A stretch of DNA of 64,000 nucleotides, taken from assembly GCA_036495525.1 (NCBI GenBank), contig DASXMR010000006.1:1-64000 (forward strand), written 5' to 3'. This stretch comes from DASXMR01 sp036495525 (GTDB lineage: Bacteria > Actinomycetota > Actinomycetes > Streptosporangiales > Streptosporangiaceae). Positions 49,268 to 62,012 of the stretch are shown piece after piece. Numbering within the stretch: the stretch's first letter is position 1; the number at the start of each line of letters is the position of its first letter. The position numbers and the translations under genes are program-made. The notes beneath the pieces were generated by a model, which had not been told where the DNA came from, made no database searches, and worked only from the letters and a program-made list of their open reading frames with translations.

Positions 49268-49951
49268 TCAGCTGGTGAAGGTGCCCGATCCCGCCTTGGC
49301 CCGCCAGGGCAGTATCCCGCCGTCGACATCGTCGGCGTTGAGGAAGCGGAACAGGATCGCGGCCGCGCCGCCGGCGAGCACGCTGGCGAGCAGGTAGATC
49401 CAGATGTTGGCCCAGCTGAGCAGTCCAAGCACGGTGGCGCCGAACGCCACTGCCGGGTTGAAGGCGCCACCGCTCACCGCGCCGACGGCCAGCGAGCCGG
49501 CCGTGACCGTGAAGCCGATCGCGAGCCCGAAGAAGTGATTGTTCGGCTGGTCCCTGCTGGTGGCCACGTTGAGCACCACGTAGACCAGGAAGAAGGTAAA
49601 GATAAATTCGGCGAAGAACGCGGCCGCAATGGTGCGACCCGGCAGTGACAGGGTCCGGACGAGCTGGGGGTTGATGATGAAGCCCGCGGTCCACGCGGCC
49701 ACGAGCGCGCCAGCTAGCTGAGCGACCCAGTAGCGGAGCATCTGCGCCATCGTCAGCCGGCCACGCAGATACACGCCGAGCGAAACGGCGGGGTTGTAGT
49801 GCCCGCCGGAGATGTGCCCACCGGCGTAGATCAGCACCATGTACACGGCGCCGATCGCCAGCGCGGCCTGCGGCTGGCCGCTCAGCGCCACGCAGCCCAC
49901 CGTGAAGACGAGGCCGAAGGAGCCGATGAACTCAGTAATGTAGCTGCGCAT
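49268..49951 (-). CDS. Aquaporin / MIP-family channel
   Basis: 227 residues, six membrane helices. Both NPA boxes are present: SGGHYNPAVSLG near residue 48 and SGGAFNPAVAFG near 164. The Arg that normally follows the second NPA in water and glycerol channels is Val here, so selectivity may differ. It starts near MRSYITEFIGSFGLVF. It is located downstream of valS on the same strand, with 85 bp between. Confidence 0.9.
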   Translation of the reverse strand: MRSYITEFIGSFGLVFTVGCVALSGQPQAALAIGAVYMVLIYAGGHISGGHYNPAVSLGVYLRGRLTMAQMLRYWVAQLAGALVAAWTAGFIINPQLVRTLSLPGRTIAAAFFAEFIFTFFLVYVVLNVATSRDQPNNHFFGLAIGFTVTAGSLAVGAVSGGAFNPAVAFGATVLGLLSWANIWIYLLASVLAGGAAAILFRFLNADDVDGGILPWRAKAGSGTFTS

Positions 49952-50036
49952 TGGTCACTCCCTGCGGCATCCCGTGAGCGGGCCGGGCTGGCGGGCTGGA
50001 CATCTGGCGGCCATTGTGCAGTTTAACGAGCGCTGA

Positions 50037-52740
50037 TCAGATACTCAGCCGGAACTGCAATGCCGCTTCCGCGCCGTCCCCGCCGGGCAGCAGCTCGGTG
50101 GCGACCACCCGCCCGGCCGCCTGCACGTCCGGCAGCACTTCGGCCAGCGCCGACAGAGCCGCCTGCGGGCCGCGGGCGGTGAGCAGCGCGGCCGGCGCGC
50201 GCATCGGCAGCTTCGCCTCCGACTTGGCCTTGCGTACCGCGGCGATGGCGGCCGCCGCAGCGTCCAGCGCCGTGCTGTCGGGCGCGCCGGCTGCCCTGAG
50301 CGCCGCGGCGTCGGGCCAGGTCGACCGGTGCACTGAACCGTGCTGCCCCGGCCACCACGACCAGATCTCCTCGGTCACGAACGGCAGGAACGGCGCGAGC
50401 AGCCGCACGGCCGCCGACAGCGCCGCGCGCAGCGTGGCCACTGCCGAGTCAGCTGCGGCCGGGCCGCGCTCGCCGTACGCCCTGGGCTTCGCCAGCTCCA
50501 GGTAGTCGTCGCAGAACTGCCAGAAGAACCGCTCGGCCTCGGCTAGCGCCCTGGCCTGGTCGTAGTCCTCGAAGGCCGCCGTGCACGCCTCGCTCACGGT
50601 GGCGAGCCGGCGCAGCAGCGCGCGGTCCAGCGGCTCGGTGATCAGTGTTGCGTCGAGCTCGCCCCGACTGGCCTGGCCGGCCCGCGCCGCCGCAGACTGA
50701 TCATCGCCCGGCTCATCATCGCCCGGCCGACCGTCGCCGAGGCCGAGCACGAACCTGGCGGCGTTGAGCAGCTTGACCGCCAGCCGCCGGCCGATCCTGA
50801 GCTGCGCCTGGTCGAACGTCGTGTCCACGCCAAGCCGGGCGCTGGCGGCCCAGTAACGGACCGCGTCCGTTCCGTATTGGTCGAGCACGTCGGCAGGAGT
50901 AACCGCGTTGCCTGAGGACTTGCCCATCTTCTTGCGATCCGGGTCGAGAATCCAGCCGGAGATCGCCACGTGCCGCCAGGGCAGGCTGCCCGCCAGCGCA
51001 TGCGAGCGCAGCACGCAGTAGAACAGCCAGGTCCTGATGATCTCGTGCGCCTGCGGGTGCAGGTCCATCGGGAACACCCGCCGGAACAAATCCTCGTCCG
51101 TGCTCCAGCCGCCGGTAATCTGCGGGGTCAGCGAGGACGTCGCCCAGGTGTCCATCACGTCCTGCTCGCCGGCGAACCCGCCGGGCCTGCCGCGCTGCTC
51201 TGCCGGGTACCCGGGCGGCACCTCAGCGGCCGGGTCGACAGGCAGGCTGGCGTCATCCGGCACGATCGGCGAGCCGTAGTCCGGTGCCCCGTCCGCGTCC
51301 AGCCGGTACCATAGCGGGATCGGCACGCCCAGGTAGCGCTGGCGGCTGATCAGCCAGTCGCCTGCCAGGCCGGTCACCCAGTTCTCGTACCTGGCGCGCA
51401 TCCGCTCCGGATGCCAGCACAGCTCGCGCCCGCGGCGCAGCAGCTCAGCCTGCAATGCCGGGTCGCGGCCGCCGTTCCTGACATACCACTGCCGGGTGGT
51501 GATGATCTCCAGCGGCGCGTCGCCCTTCTCGTAGAACTTCACCGGGTGCTCGACTGGCACAGGCTCGCCGCGCAGCTGCCCGGCAGCCGCGAGCAGCTCG
51601 GTCACCCGGCGCCTCGCCGTGCTGACCCGCAGGCCGGCCAGCTGCGCGTAGGCGGCCCGGCCGGCCGCGGTCAGGCCGGGCGGCGGGTCGGCCAGCAGCC
51701 GGCCGTCCTGGCCGATCACCGGGCGGGTGTCCAGCTGCAGCTCGCGCCACCAGGTCACGTCCGCCGTGTCGCCGAACGTGCACACCATCGCCAGGCCGGT
51801 GCCCTTGTCCGGGTCGGCCAGCCGGTGCGCCAGCACCGGCACGCGCGCACCGAAGACCGGCGTGCTGACGCGCGTTCCGATCAGGTCGCGGTAGCGCTCG
51901 TCGGCTGGGTGCGCGACCAGCGCCACGCAGCCGGGCAGCAGCTCGGGCCTGGTGGTGGCCACGAGGGCCTCGGCGCTGCTGTCATGACCCGGCTGCCCGG
52001 CATCGGGGCTGGCATCCTGATCGGCGCTGCCGTCCGGGCGGAAGGCAAGCCGCCAGTAGGCGCCAGGCAGCGGCCGGTCCTCGATCTCCGCCTGTGCCAC
52101 GGCGGTGCCGAACGTCACATCCCACAGCACCGGCGCCTCGGCGGAATACGCGTCTCCGCTGGCCAGGTCGCGCAGGAAGGCGCGCTGCGAGATCGCGGCC
52201 GGGTAGTCCCCGATCGTCCGGTAGCAGGTGCTCCAGTCCACGGACAGGCCGACGCGCCGCCAGGCCAGCTCGTACTCGCGCTCGTCGGCGTCCATCAGCT
52301 CGCGGCACAGCTCGACGAAGTTGCGCCGGGACACCGGGCGCTGCTGGTCAGGCCGGGTGGCCCGGCGGCCGGCCGGTGGCGACAGGCCGGGCTCGTAGGG
52401 CAGCGAGGGATCGCACCGGATGCCGAAGTAGTTCTGCACCCGGCGCTCAGTAGTCAGCCCGTTGTCATCCCAGCCGACCGGGTAGTACACCGCCTTGCCG
52501 CGCATGCGCCAGAAGCGGGCGAAGGTGTCGGCGTGGGTGTAGGAGAAGATGTGCCCGATGTGCAGCGTGCCGCTGGCAGTCAGCGGCGGCGTGTCGATCG
52601 AGTAGACCTGATCCCGGCTCGCAGTCCGGTCAAACTTGTACTACGCAGTCCCTGTCCCACGCGCGCGACCACTTCTCCTCGAGACCCTCGAGCGATGGCC
52701 TGGCGGGCACGATGCTGGCGGGGCGGGACTGTGCGCTCAT
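50037..52740 (-). CDS. valS: Valyl-tRNA synthetase, frameshifted near the N-terminus
   Basis: Charges tRNA-Val. The main frame holds HIGH (TLHIGHIFSYTH), WDDNGL, CP1 editing domain segments (TTRPELLPG), KMGKS (RKKMGKSSGN) and an anticodon-binding domain. The true start is ATG 52740 (SAQSRPASIVPARPSLEGLE), but that frame ends at TGA near 52628, and the main frame begins only after the TAG at about 52641. One extra base around 52638-52645 accounts for this. Without the shift the product would be about 900 residues, of the archaeal-like ValRS type. As the gene is normally essential, either a second valS exists, the base call is wrong, or the gene is recoded. Confidence 0.88.
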
Positions 52741-52965
52741 GGCCGGAAGTGTAACGCCCCGGCGCCGCGCGGCCGAGGTATTTCCGGTCGGTCTGCCCGG
52801 CCGACGCCCACCGCCCCGGCCGGGCTGAGCCACCAGCGTCGCGAGCGCCTGCCGGCGTACTCCGGATGCGAGGGCAGGACGTCTCTTAGTCGAGACGCCT
52901 GCACAGTGGCTGCCCGCACCCTGGAATGACGCCTCGCCCAGACCGGCTTCAGGCAGGGGCTGACC

Positions 52966-54144
52966 ATGAGGGTGACCGTCAGGATCGCGCGGGCATCGGC
53001 CGCCATTCTCGCCGTCGTGCTGCTCACGGGTACGGGCGCAGGCGTGCCCGCCGCCCGCGCCGCGGCCGGAGCAGGGCCGAGAGGGGCTGTGCCAGCGGCG
53101 CCGCTCAGCACGCCGGTGCCCAACCCCGGCCCTGGCGCGGGGCTGACGGCGGTGACGTGCATCTCGGCGCGAAGCTGCTGGGCCGTCGGGAGCTACAGCC
53201 CCGTCCCAGGGCACAGTTCGAATGAGGCCCTGCATTGGAACGGGAGCACCTGGTCCGTCGTCGCCACGCCCGATGGTGGAACTGCCGCGACGGACCACAA
53301 CGTGCTGTATGGCGTCGCCTGCGTCGGGCCAGCCGACTGCTGGGCAGTCGGAATCTCTTCCCCGTTCCCGTATCAGACCAGCGAGGGCCAGATCCTGCAC
53401 TGGAACGGGCACACCTGGTCCCTGGTCAAGCTCCCCGACGCTGACAGCGACGCCTCGTTGTTCGCTGTCCAGTGCCCGGCCCGCAGCGAATGCCAGGCCA
53501 TCGGACGGCTGGACGGGAACGGCAGCGGCCGGGCGGTGATCCTGCGGTGGAACGGGAAACTCTGGTCTGCCGTCGCCCTGCCGCTCAGCCGCGCCAGTGC
53601 CCTCGCCGGCCTGGCGTGCGTATCGCCGACGGACTGCCGGATCGTCGGGAACAGGGACGGAAAAGGCGAGGCTTTCCACTGGAACGGCCGCCGTTGGTCG
53701 GTCGCGGCGGCTCCGAGGCGCGAGTTCGGCTCTAACGGCCTTGCCTGTACCTCGGCGAGGAACTGCTGGACAGCCGGAAAGACAGCGGCGCAGCACTGGA
53801 ACGGTGCCCGCTGGTCTGTCGTCGCTACGCCGCGAAAGCCGCGGGTGGCTAACACCGGCGGCATCGCGTGTACCTGGCGGAAGAACTGCTGGGCGATGGA
53901 GGAGTACTTCGGCGCCGGCGGGACTGGACTGAACCTGGCCATCCACTGGAACGGGACCAGCTGGTCCAAGGTATCGATGCCCCAGGCAGGCGGCACGGGA
54001 CCGGACGTCGGAACCTTGCTGACCGGCGTTACCTGCACGTCATCGAGCAACTGCCTGGCGGTCGGGCGGGCTAGCGTGAATTCCGGCGAAGACCTGGTCA
54101 ATGAGGCCGTGCACTGGAACGGGACCAGGTGGTCGGCTGGATAG
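52966..54144 (+). CDS. Secreted seven-repeat protein with paired cysteines
   Basis: 392 residues with a signal peptide (ILAVVLLTGTGAGVPAARA). Seven repeats follow, each with a C-x5-C pair inside the core, for example CISARSC, CVGPADC, CPARSEC, CVSPTDC, CTSARNC, CTWRKNC and CTSSSNC, followed by a HWNG-x-x-W unit. It is a paralogue of the protein at 16592-17686, which lacks these cysteines. A disulfide-braced seven-bladed propeller is a fair guess. It is divergent from valS with a 225-bp gap that shows no other gene. Confidence 0.8.
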   Translation: MRVTVRIARASAAILAVVLLTGTGAGVPAARAAAGAGPRGAVPAAPLSTPVPNPGPGAGLTAVTCISARSCWAVGSYSPVPGHSSNEALHWNGSTWSVVATPDGGTAATDHNVLYGVACVGPADCWAVGISSPFPYQTSEGQILHWNGHTWSLVKLPDADSDASLFAVQCPARSECQAIGRLDGNGSGRAVILRWNGKLWSAVALPLSRASALAGLACVSPTDCRIVGNRDGKGEAFHWNGRRWSVAAAPRREFGSNGLACTSARNCWTAGKTAAQHWNGARWSVVATPRKPRVANTGGIACTWRKNCWAMEEYFGAGGTGLNLAIHWNGTSWSKVSMPQAGGTGPDVGTLLTGVTCTSSSNCLAVGRASVNSGEDLVNEAVHWNGTRWSAG

Positions 54145-54223
54145 CCGGCCGCCCGGTGGCCTGCCGGTGACCTGCGCACGGCATTGGTGACTGCGCGATT
54201 TCCGCCTGGGCCACTGGCAGGCG

Positions 54224-56371
<2,148 letters not shown>

Positions 56372-56429
56372 TCGCGGTACTCCTCAGCTCAGCAGCGGTC
56401 GGGGCGGCGGGCCAGCAGGCAGGCGGCCG

Positions 56430-57350
56430 TCAGCGGCGGCGCAGCCGCACGTCGAGCGAGTCGCGCAGCGCATCGCCGATGAGGTTGCAGGCCATGACCA
56501 CCAGGACGATGCACAGGCCGACGGGGAAGACGAGCCACCAGTACCCGTCCTGCAGGTACTGGATGCCGTTGGACAGCATGTCGCCCCAGTCCTGACTCGG
56601 GAAGTGCAGGCCGAAGCCGAGGAAACCGAGGAAGGCGATGGCGAGGATCGCATCGGCCACGTTGAAGGTCACGTTGACGATGATCACGCCGAACGCGTTG
56701 GGGATCAGGTGCCTGGCGATCAGCCGGCCCTGGCTGGCCCCTGCTGTCCTCGCCGCCGAGACGAAGTCCCTGACCCGCAGCGTCAGCACCTCGCCCCGGA
56801 CCAGCCTGGCCGGCACCAGCCAGGTGAAGCCGCCGATGATGAGGCTCAGCCCGAGCACTGACGCACCGTACTTGACGGCCACGATGAGCACGATGAACAG
56901 GAACGGGATGGACAGGAAAATGTCGACGATGCGCATCATGATCGAGTCGACGATGCCTCCGGCCAGGCCGGCGATGGCGCCCCACAGTGAGCCGATCACG
57001 ATGGCCAGCACGGCCGAGAAGAAGCCGACCTGCAAGGCGGCCTGGCCGCCCTTCATCAGCAGGGCAAGCTCATCGAAGCCCTCGTCGGTCGTGCCAAGCG
57101 GGTGCCCGCCACCAGGCGGCAGGTCGGTGTTCAGCAGGCTGGTGCTGAGCACGTTGCCGTGGTAGACCAGCGGCCCGAGGAAACAGAAGACGACGAAGAA
57201 GATCAGGATGGCGACCCCCGCCAGGGCTAGCTTGTTCTGCGCGAACTCGCGGAAGGCGAGCCGCCAGCCGCTCTGGATCGGCCCGATCTCACCGCCTTCC
57301 GGGGCTCGGGTGATGTCGAGCGGCGCGAGCGGTGAAGCGATGTTCGTCAC
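56430..57350 (-). CDS. Oligopeptide ABC transporter permease, DppC-like
   Basis: 306 residues. The N-terminal cytoplasmic region (SGWRLAFREFAQNKLALAGV) is followed by about six membrane helices. The EAA-like loop for ATPase contact is VRDFVSAARTAGASQGRLIARHLIPN. It is typical of the DppC/OppC family. It lies between the DppB-like permease and the ATPase with gaps of 26 and 58 bp. Confidence 0.93.
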   Translation of the reverse strand: MTNIASPLAPLDITRAPEGGEIGPIQSGWRLAFREFAQNKLALAGVAILIFFVVFCFLGPLVYHGNVLSTSLLNTDLPPGGGHPLGTTDEGFDELALLMKGGQAALQVGFFSAVLAIVIGSLWGAIAGLAGGIVDSIMMRIVDIFLSIPFLFIVLIVAVKYGASVLGLSLIIGGFTWLVPARLVRGEVLTLRVRDFVSAARTAGASQGRLIARHLIPNAFGVIIVNVTFNVADAILAIAFLGFLGFGLHFPSQDWGDMLSNGIQYLQDGYWWLVFPVGLCIVLVVMACNLIGDALRDSLDVRLRRR

Positions 57351-57376
57351 GGGGTCTCCTGGTGTCTCAGCAGCCC

Positions 57377-58324
57377 TCAGGCGAGCCTGATCCGGGGGTC
57401 GGCAACGGTGAGCGCTACGTCAGCCACGAGGTTGCCGATCACCGTCAGGACGGCGCCGAACAGCACGTAGCCGAGGAGCACGTTGTAGTCAACGTTGTTG
57501 AGGCTGTTGAAGAAGAGCAGCCCGAGGCCCTGGTAGTTGTAGATCGTCTCGGTGATGAGATTGCCGGTCAGCAGAAACGGGATGGACAGGCCGACCAGGG
57601 TGATCATCGGCAGGCAGGCGTTGCGCAGCAAGTGCCGGTACAGGACCAGGCGCTCGGGCAGGCCCTTGGCCTTGGACGCCCTGATGTAGTCCTGGGCCAG
57701 CGTGTCGATCGCGGTAGAGCGCATGTACCGGGAGAAGCCAGCGACGCTGATCAGCGTGAGGGTCGCGATGGGCAGCGTCATGGCGTGCCAGTCGACCATG
57801 ACTCGCCAGAGCGATAGTGACTGGCTCGCCTCGAAGCTGAACACGTGCAGGGTCAGCGCGAACACGTAGATCAGGATCAGCGCGAGGAAGAACAGCGGCA
57901 TCGCGTAGATGGTGAAGGCCGCTGAGGTGGCAATCACGTCGCCCAGCGTGTTGCGGCGGACTGCCTGGTAGATCCCGAGCGGCACGGCGATCAGCAGCGC
58001 AAGGACCAGCGAGATGATCGAGAGGTAGGCGCTGCGCGCGACTCGCTCCCTGAACAGCGCGGTGACGCTCTGATTGACCTTGTATGAGTGGCCGAGGTTG
58101 CCGTGCAGCATCAGCCACATGTAGTGGCCGTACTGCGCGATCCACGGCCGGTCGAAGCCGTTGTCCTTGTTCCAGGCCACGATCGCCGAGTGGGTCGCCT
58201 TGGGCCCGAGGACGTCGACGGCCGGTGACGGATAGATCAGGTGCAGCAGGAGGAAAACGAAGATGGTGACGCCGAACACGACGATGACTGAGGTGAGCAA
58301 CCTGCGGATCAGGTAGGCGGTCAC
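57377..58324 (-). CDS. Oligopeptide ABC transporter permease, DppB-like
   Basis: 315 residues. It begins MTAYLIRRLLTSVIVVFGVTIFVF, the DppB/OppB first helix, and has about six membrane helices. The ATPase-contact loop is DYIRASKAKGLPERLVLYRHLLRNA. It partners with the DppC-like permease. A strong stem-loop separates it from the substrate-binding protein gene upstream and should reduce its expression relative to that gene. Confidence 0.93.
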   Translation of the reverse strand: MTAYLIRRLLTSVIVVFGVTIFVFLLLHLIYPSPAVDVLGPKATHSAIVAWNKDNGFDRPWIAQYGHYMWLMLHGNLGHSYKVNQSVTALFRERVARSAYLSIISLVLALLIAVPLGIYQAVRRNTLGDVIATSAAFTIYAMPLFFLALILIYVFALTLHVFSFEASQSLSLWRVMVDWHAMTLPIATLTLISVAGFSRYMRSTAIDTLAQDYIRASKAKGLPERLVLYRHLLRNACLPMITLVGLSIPFLLTGNLITETIYNYQGLGLLFFNSLNNVDYNVLLGYVLFGAVLTVIGNLVADVALTVADPRIRLA

Positions 58325-58385
58325 CGGCCTGCTCCTTCTCTACTGGCCCCGGCGGATGGACACGAAGGTGAGGTCACGCTGGCCG

Positions 58386-58427
58386 CCGGCAGCCCGTGCC
58401 CGGCTCAGGCCGGGCACGGGCTGCCGG
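58386..58427 (-). terminator. Attenuator stem-loop between binding protein and permease genes
   Basis: A perfect 19-bp stem (CCGGCAGCCCGTGCCCGGC and its complement) with a 4-nt TCAG loop, starting 9 bp past the binding-protein stop. It has no T-run. In such importer operons a stem here commonly stabilises the upstream message and lowers permease expression. Confidence 0.75.
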
Positions 58428-58435
58428 ACGAGCGG

Positions 58436-60382
58436 CTAGCTGTCGCCGCTGCCGAGGAAGTACCAGAACTCGGGGTTGAGCTGGTACTGGGTCAGCGACT
58501 CGAACGACTCAGGCGGGCCGGACATGGTCTTCTTCCAGACCTCTATGTTGTCGTTGTTCGGCTGGAACAGTGACGGCACCTGCTGGGTGAGGTACTGCGC
58601 CTCGGCCTTCACCGCAGCCGGGTTGCTGCTGGTCGTCGACGCCTTGATCAGCGCGTCCGCCTTGGGGTCCTTGTACTCGCCGATGTTGAACGAGCCGGTC
58701 GAGTTGAAGATCCCGTTCATTGTCGGATACGTGGCGATGCTGAATCCGCCGAAGTCTTCCATCGCCCAGTCGTTGATGGTCTTCGGCGAGGCACCGTCGT
58801 AGTACGTCGCGATCATGTGGTTGAAGTTGTCGGCCTTCAGCGTGATGTTGAAGCCGGCCTTCTTGGCCTGCGAGACCAGGTCAGTGATCTGCTGGCCGAT
58901 TCTCGCTGGCGAGGTGTTGTAGATCAGGTTGAACGCGAGCTTGGTGCCGGCCGGGATGCCCGCGCCGCACTGGCTCGCGCCGGAGCCTGCGCTGGCGCAG
59001 ACGTCCGTGCCGCCGGGGTTCACGGTCCAGCCGTGTGCCTTCAGCATGCTCACCGCCGTCGACACGCTGAACGGGTACGGCGCGGTCAGCGCGTTGGACG
59101 GGGTGTACGGGGTCGGCGGGATGGCCGGCACGGGACCGTAACCCTGGCCGCCGGCCCCGTGGAAGAAGGCCTTGATGTAGCCGGCCTCGTCTTCCAGGTG
59201 CGCGAACGCCTGGCGGATGTAGAGCTGCTTGATGATGTTGTTGAAGTCGCCCGTCTTGTCCAGGAAGTTGAAGGTGACGTAGTTGAACCCGAAGCCCGGG
59301 TAGCCGAAGACGTTGTAGCTGCCCTTGATGGAGGTCACCTGGGGAATGTCCTCGAACGGCACGTAACCCTGGTCCACCGCGCCTGACTTGACCGCGTTCC
59401 ACTCGGCAGTATCCGAGGTGAACGGCACGGCCTGCAGCTTGGACTGCGGCGAGGCGTGCGGGCCGCTGTAGGCCGCGTTCGGTGACATCGTGAACGCGCC
59501 GGTGGTGTTGTTGAACGAGGTCAGCTTGTACGGCCCGTCGACCACCTGCCAGAGCGGGTTGCTCGCGTACGTGGTGACGGACTTGGACGCCTTGGCCAGG
59601 TAGTCATAGATCTTGGTCGCGTTGGCCGGGACGTTCGGGTCGAGGACGGGACCGCCAGCGGACGCCTTCGCCCACGCGTGGGTGGGCAGCGGGATGACGC
59701 CCGCCAGGCTGTTCTCCCAGAACCAGGCCGGGTTCACCGCGGCGTTCAGGTTCAGCACCAGCGTCTGCGGGCTTGGCGTCGTCATACTGACGATCTGGTC
59801 CGGGATGCCGGTCTTCGGGGTGTAGTTACCCCAGTTGGCCGGGCTCTCCTTGACGGCAGCCTTCAGCATGTCGATGTAGAACTCGGCGTCCTTGGCCGTG
59901 ACCGCCTGGCCGTCCGACCACTTCCAGTTCTTGAGCGTGATCGACACGGTCTTGTCGCCATTGCTCCAGGTCGGCTCGCCGGCCAGGCTCATGGCCGGGT
60001 CTTCCTTCTGCTGCGAGCCGTTCGGGAACCAGTTCAGCGGGCGCCACATTTCGTACTGGAATGAGTACGCAGTGTAAACAGAGCTATTGGCACCGGGCGT
60101 GACGGGGAAGATCCAGGTCGGGGCCGTATTCGGAGCCTCGGCCACCTTGAAGGTGCCAGCGTGCGCCGTGCCTGTCTGAGCCGGGACCGTGCCGAACGCA
60201 CCGGCAATGGTGAGACCGGCCGTGTTGCCCTTGGAGCCAGACGAGCCACTGCTGCCGCAGGCAGCGAGCGCCATCGCTGCCACGGCCGCGAGGGCGGTGA
60301 GCTTGAAAGCCGGGCGGGAGAGCTTCATGGCTAGGCCACGCCCGTCATTTGGCCGGAAAACCGGTCGCTGCGGTCTTGTCAT
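58436..60382 (-). CDS. Extracellular peptide-binding lipoprotein (SBP family 5)
   Basis: 648 residues from ATG 60382 (AAAGG seven bases upstream); ATG 60328, starting MKLSRPAFKL, is an alternative with a more usual signal length. The signal peptide ends in lipobox LAACG. The family 5 fold is shown by WSNGDKTVSITLKNWKWSDGQAVTAKDAEFYIDML split by loops, DYLAKASKSVTTYASNP and a long C-terminal lobe. It captures peptides or related solutes outside the membrane and is first in the importer operon. Confidence 0.92.
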   Translation of the reverse strand: MTRPQRPVFRPNDGRGLAMKLSRPAFKLTALAAVAAMALAACGSSGSSGSKGNTAGLTIAGAFGTVPAQTGTAHAGTFKVAEAPNTAPTWIFPVTPGANSSVYTAYSFQYEMWRPLNWFPNGSQQKEDPAMSLAGEPTWSNGDKTVSITLKNWKWSDGQAVTAKDAEFYIDMLKAAVKESPANWGNYTPKTGIPDQIVSMTTPSPQTLVLNLNAAVNPAWFWENSLAGVIPLPTHAWAKASAGGPVLDPNVPANATKIYDYLAKASKSVTTYASNPLWQVVDGPYKLTSFNNTTGAFTMSPNAAYSGPHASPQSKLQAVPFTSDTAEWNAVKSGAVDQGYVPFEDIPQVTSIKGSYNVFGYPGFGFNYVTFNFLDKTGDFNNIIKQLYIRQAFAHLEDEAGYIKAFFHGAGGQGYGPVPAIPPTPYTPSNALTAPYPFSVSTAVSMLKAHGWTVNPGGTDVCASAGSGASQCGAGIPAGTKLAFNLIYNTSPARIGQQITDLVSQAKKAGFNITLKADNFNHMIATYYDGASPKTINDWAMEDFGGFSIATYPTMNGIFNSTGSFNIGEYKDPKADALIKASTTSSNPAAVKAEAQYLTQQVPSLFQPNNDNIEVWKKTMSGPPESFESLTQYQLNPEFWYFLGSGDS

Positions 60383-60839
60383 ACGGCTGCCTTTCTAGCC
60401 TCCCGCACACAGCGGGCCGGGGGCCGGGCTCACCGAGCCCGATGGGGGTTTGGGTGGAGCGTAGATCCGGACGCTTGTGAAGTAAGACCCTTCAAGTGTT
60501 ACGAAATGCTATCGATCTGCTCTGCAGTCGCATATAGCGCGCCTTTTGCAGTTAGCTCGCGGTAACATACGCCCTGCATTTTGCTGACAGCATTTTGCAT
60601 GTGGTATGCCACAGGTCCTGGTGGCGTGTCGGCCATAGGTTCCTGAGCTAGGCGGAGTTCCTGAGCCGGCTGTCCGAAGCCCGGCCCGCGGCAGCCCTGA
60701 GACCGCCTTGCCATGCCCCCCCGAAATCATCGAGCGGGCATCCTCGCTCGCCGGCCGCTGGGGGGGCGGATGGCCTCCGCCTAGACTGGCGCTGCGAAAT
60801 GTCAGGTCCGCGACGAGCCAGGGAAGGCGCGCTGAGGTC
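60383..60839. other. Divergent intergenic region with short direct repeats
   Basis: 457 bp between the divergent importer operon and aldo/keto reductase gene; no gene is supported. The part 60480-60610 has locally lower GC and contains GCATTTTGC twice (60576-60584, 60590-60598) and a related GCCTTTTGC at 60541-60549, with 14-bp spacing between the exact copies. A hairpin CGGGCTC/GAGCCCG (60425-60441) lies upstream of the binding-protein start. These may be regulator sites and a leader element. Confidence 0.5.
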
Positions 60840-61859
<1,020 letters not shown>

Positions 61860-61902
61860 GAACAGTGTCAGCCGCGCTAGCCCGGCGCGGCGGCGGGTCC
61901 TG

Positions 61903-61923
61903 GCGGCGGCAGCTTGCCGCCGC
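61903..61923 (+). terminator. Stem-loop after the aldo/keto reductase
   Basis: GCGGCGGCA, GCT loop, TGCCGCCGC: a perfect 9-bp stem 43 bp past the stop, without a T-run. Confidence 0.45.
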
Positions 61924-62000
61924 AGCCCGGCGGATTTCTGCTCGCAGCTAAGCCGGCCGGGCCGGCGCCGAGTCACGACCCGAGTGTCGTGGCCTGCTGG

Positions 62001-62006
62001 GATAAT
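62001..62006 (+). promoter_or_regulatory. -10 box for the AAA regulator gene
   Basis: GATAAT matches TATAAT in five of six positions, is preceded by TGG, and ends 6 nt before the GTG at 62013. It suggests a leaderless message. Confidence 0.5.
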
Positions 62007-62012
62007 GAGTCA

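Noticed and set aside
52630..53946. 438-codon minus frame upstream of valS
   Set aside because: Except for its last 36 codons, which are the valS N-terminus, it is antisense to the secreted repeat protein and has no coherent content.
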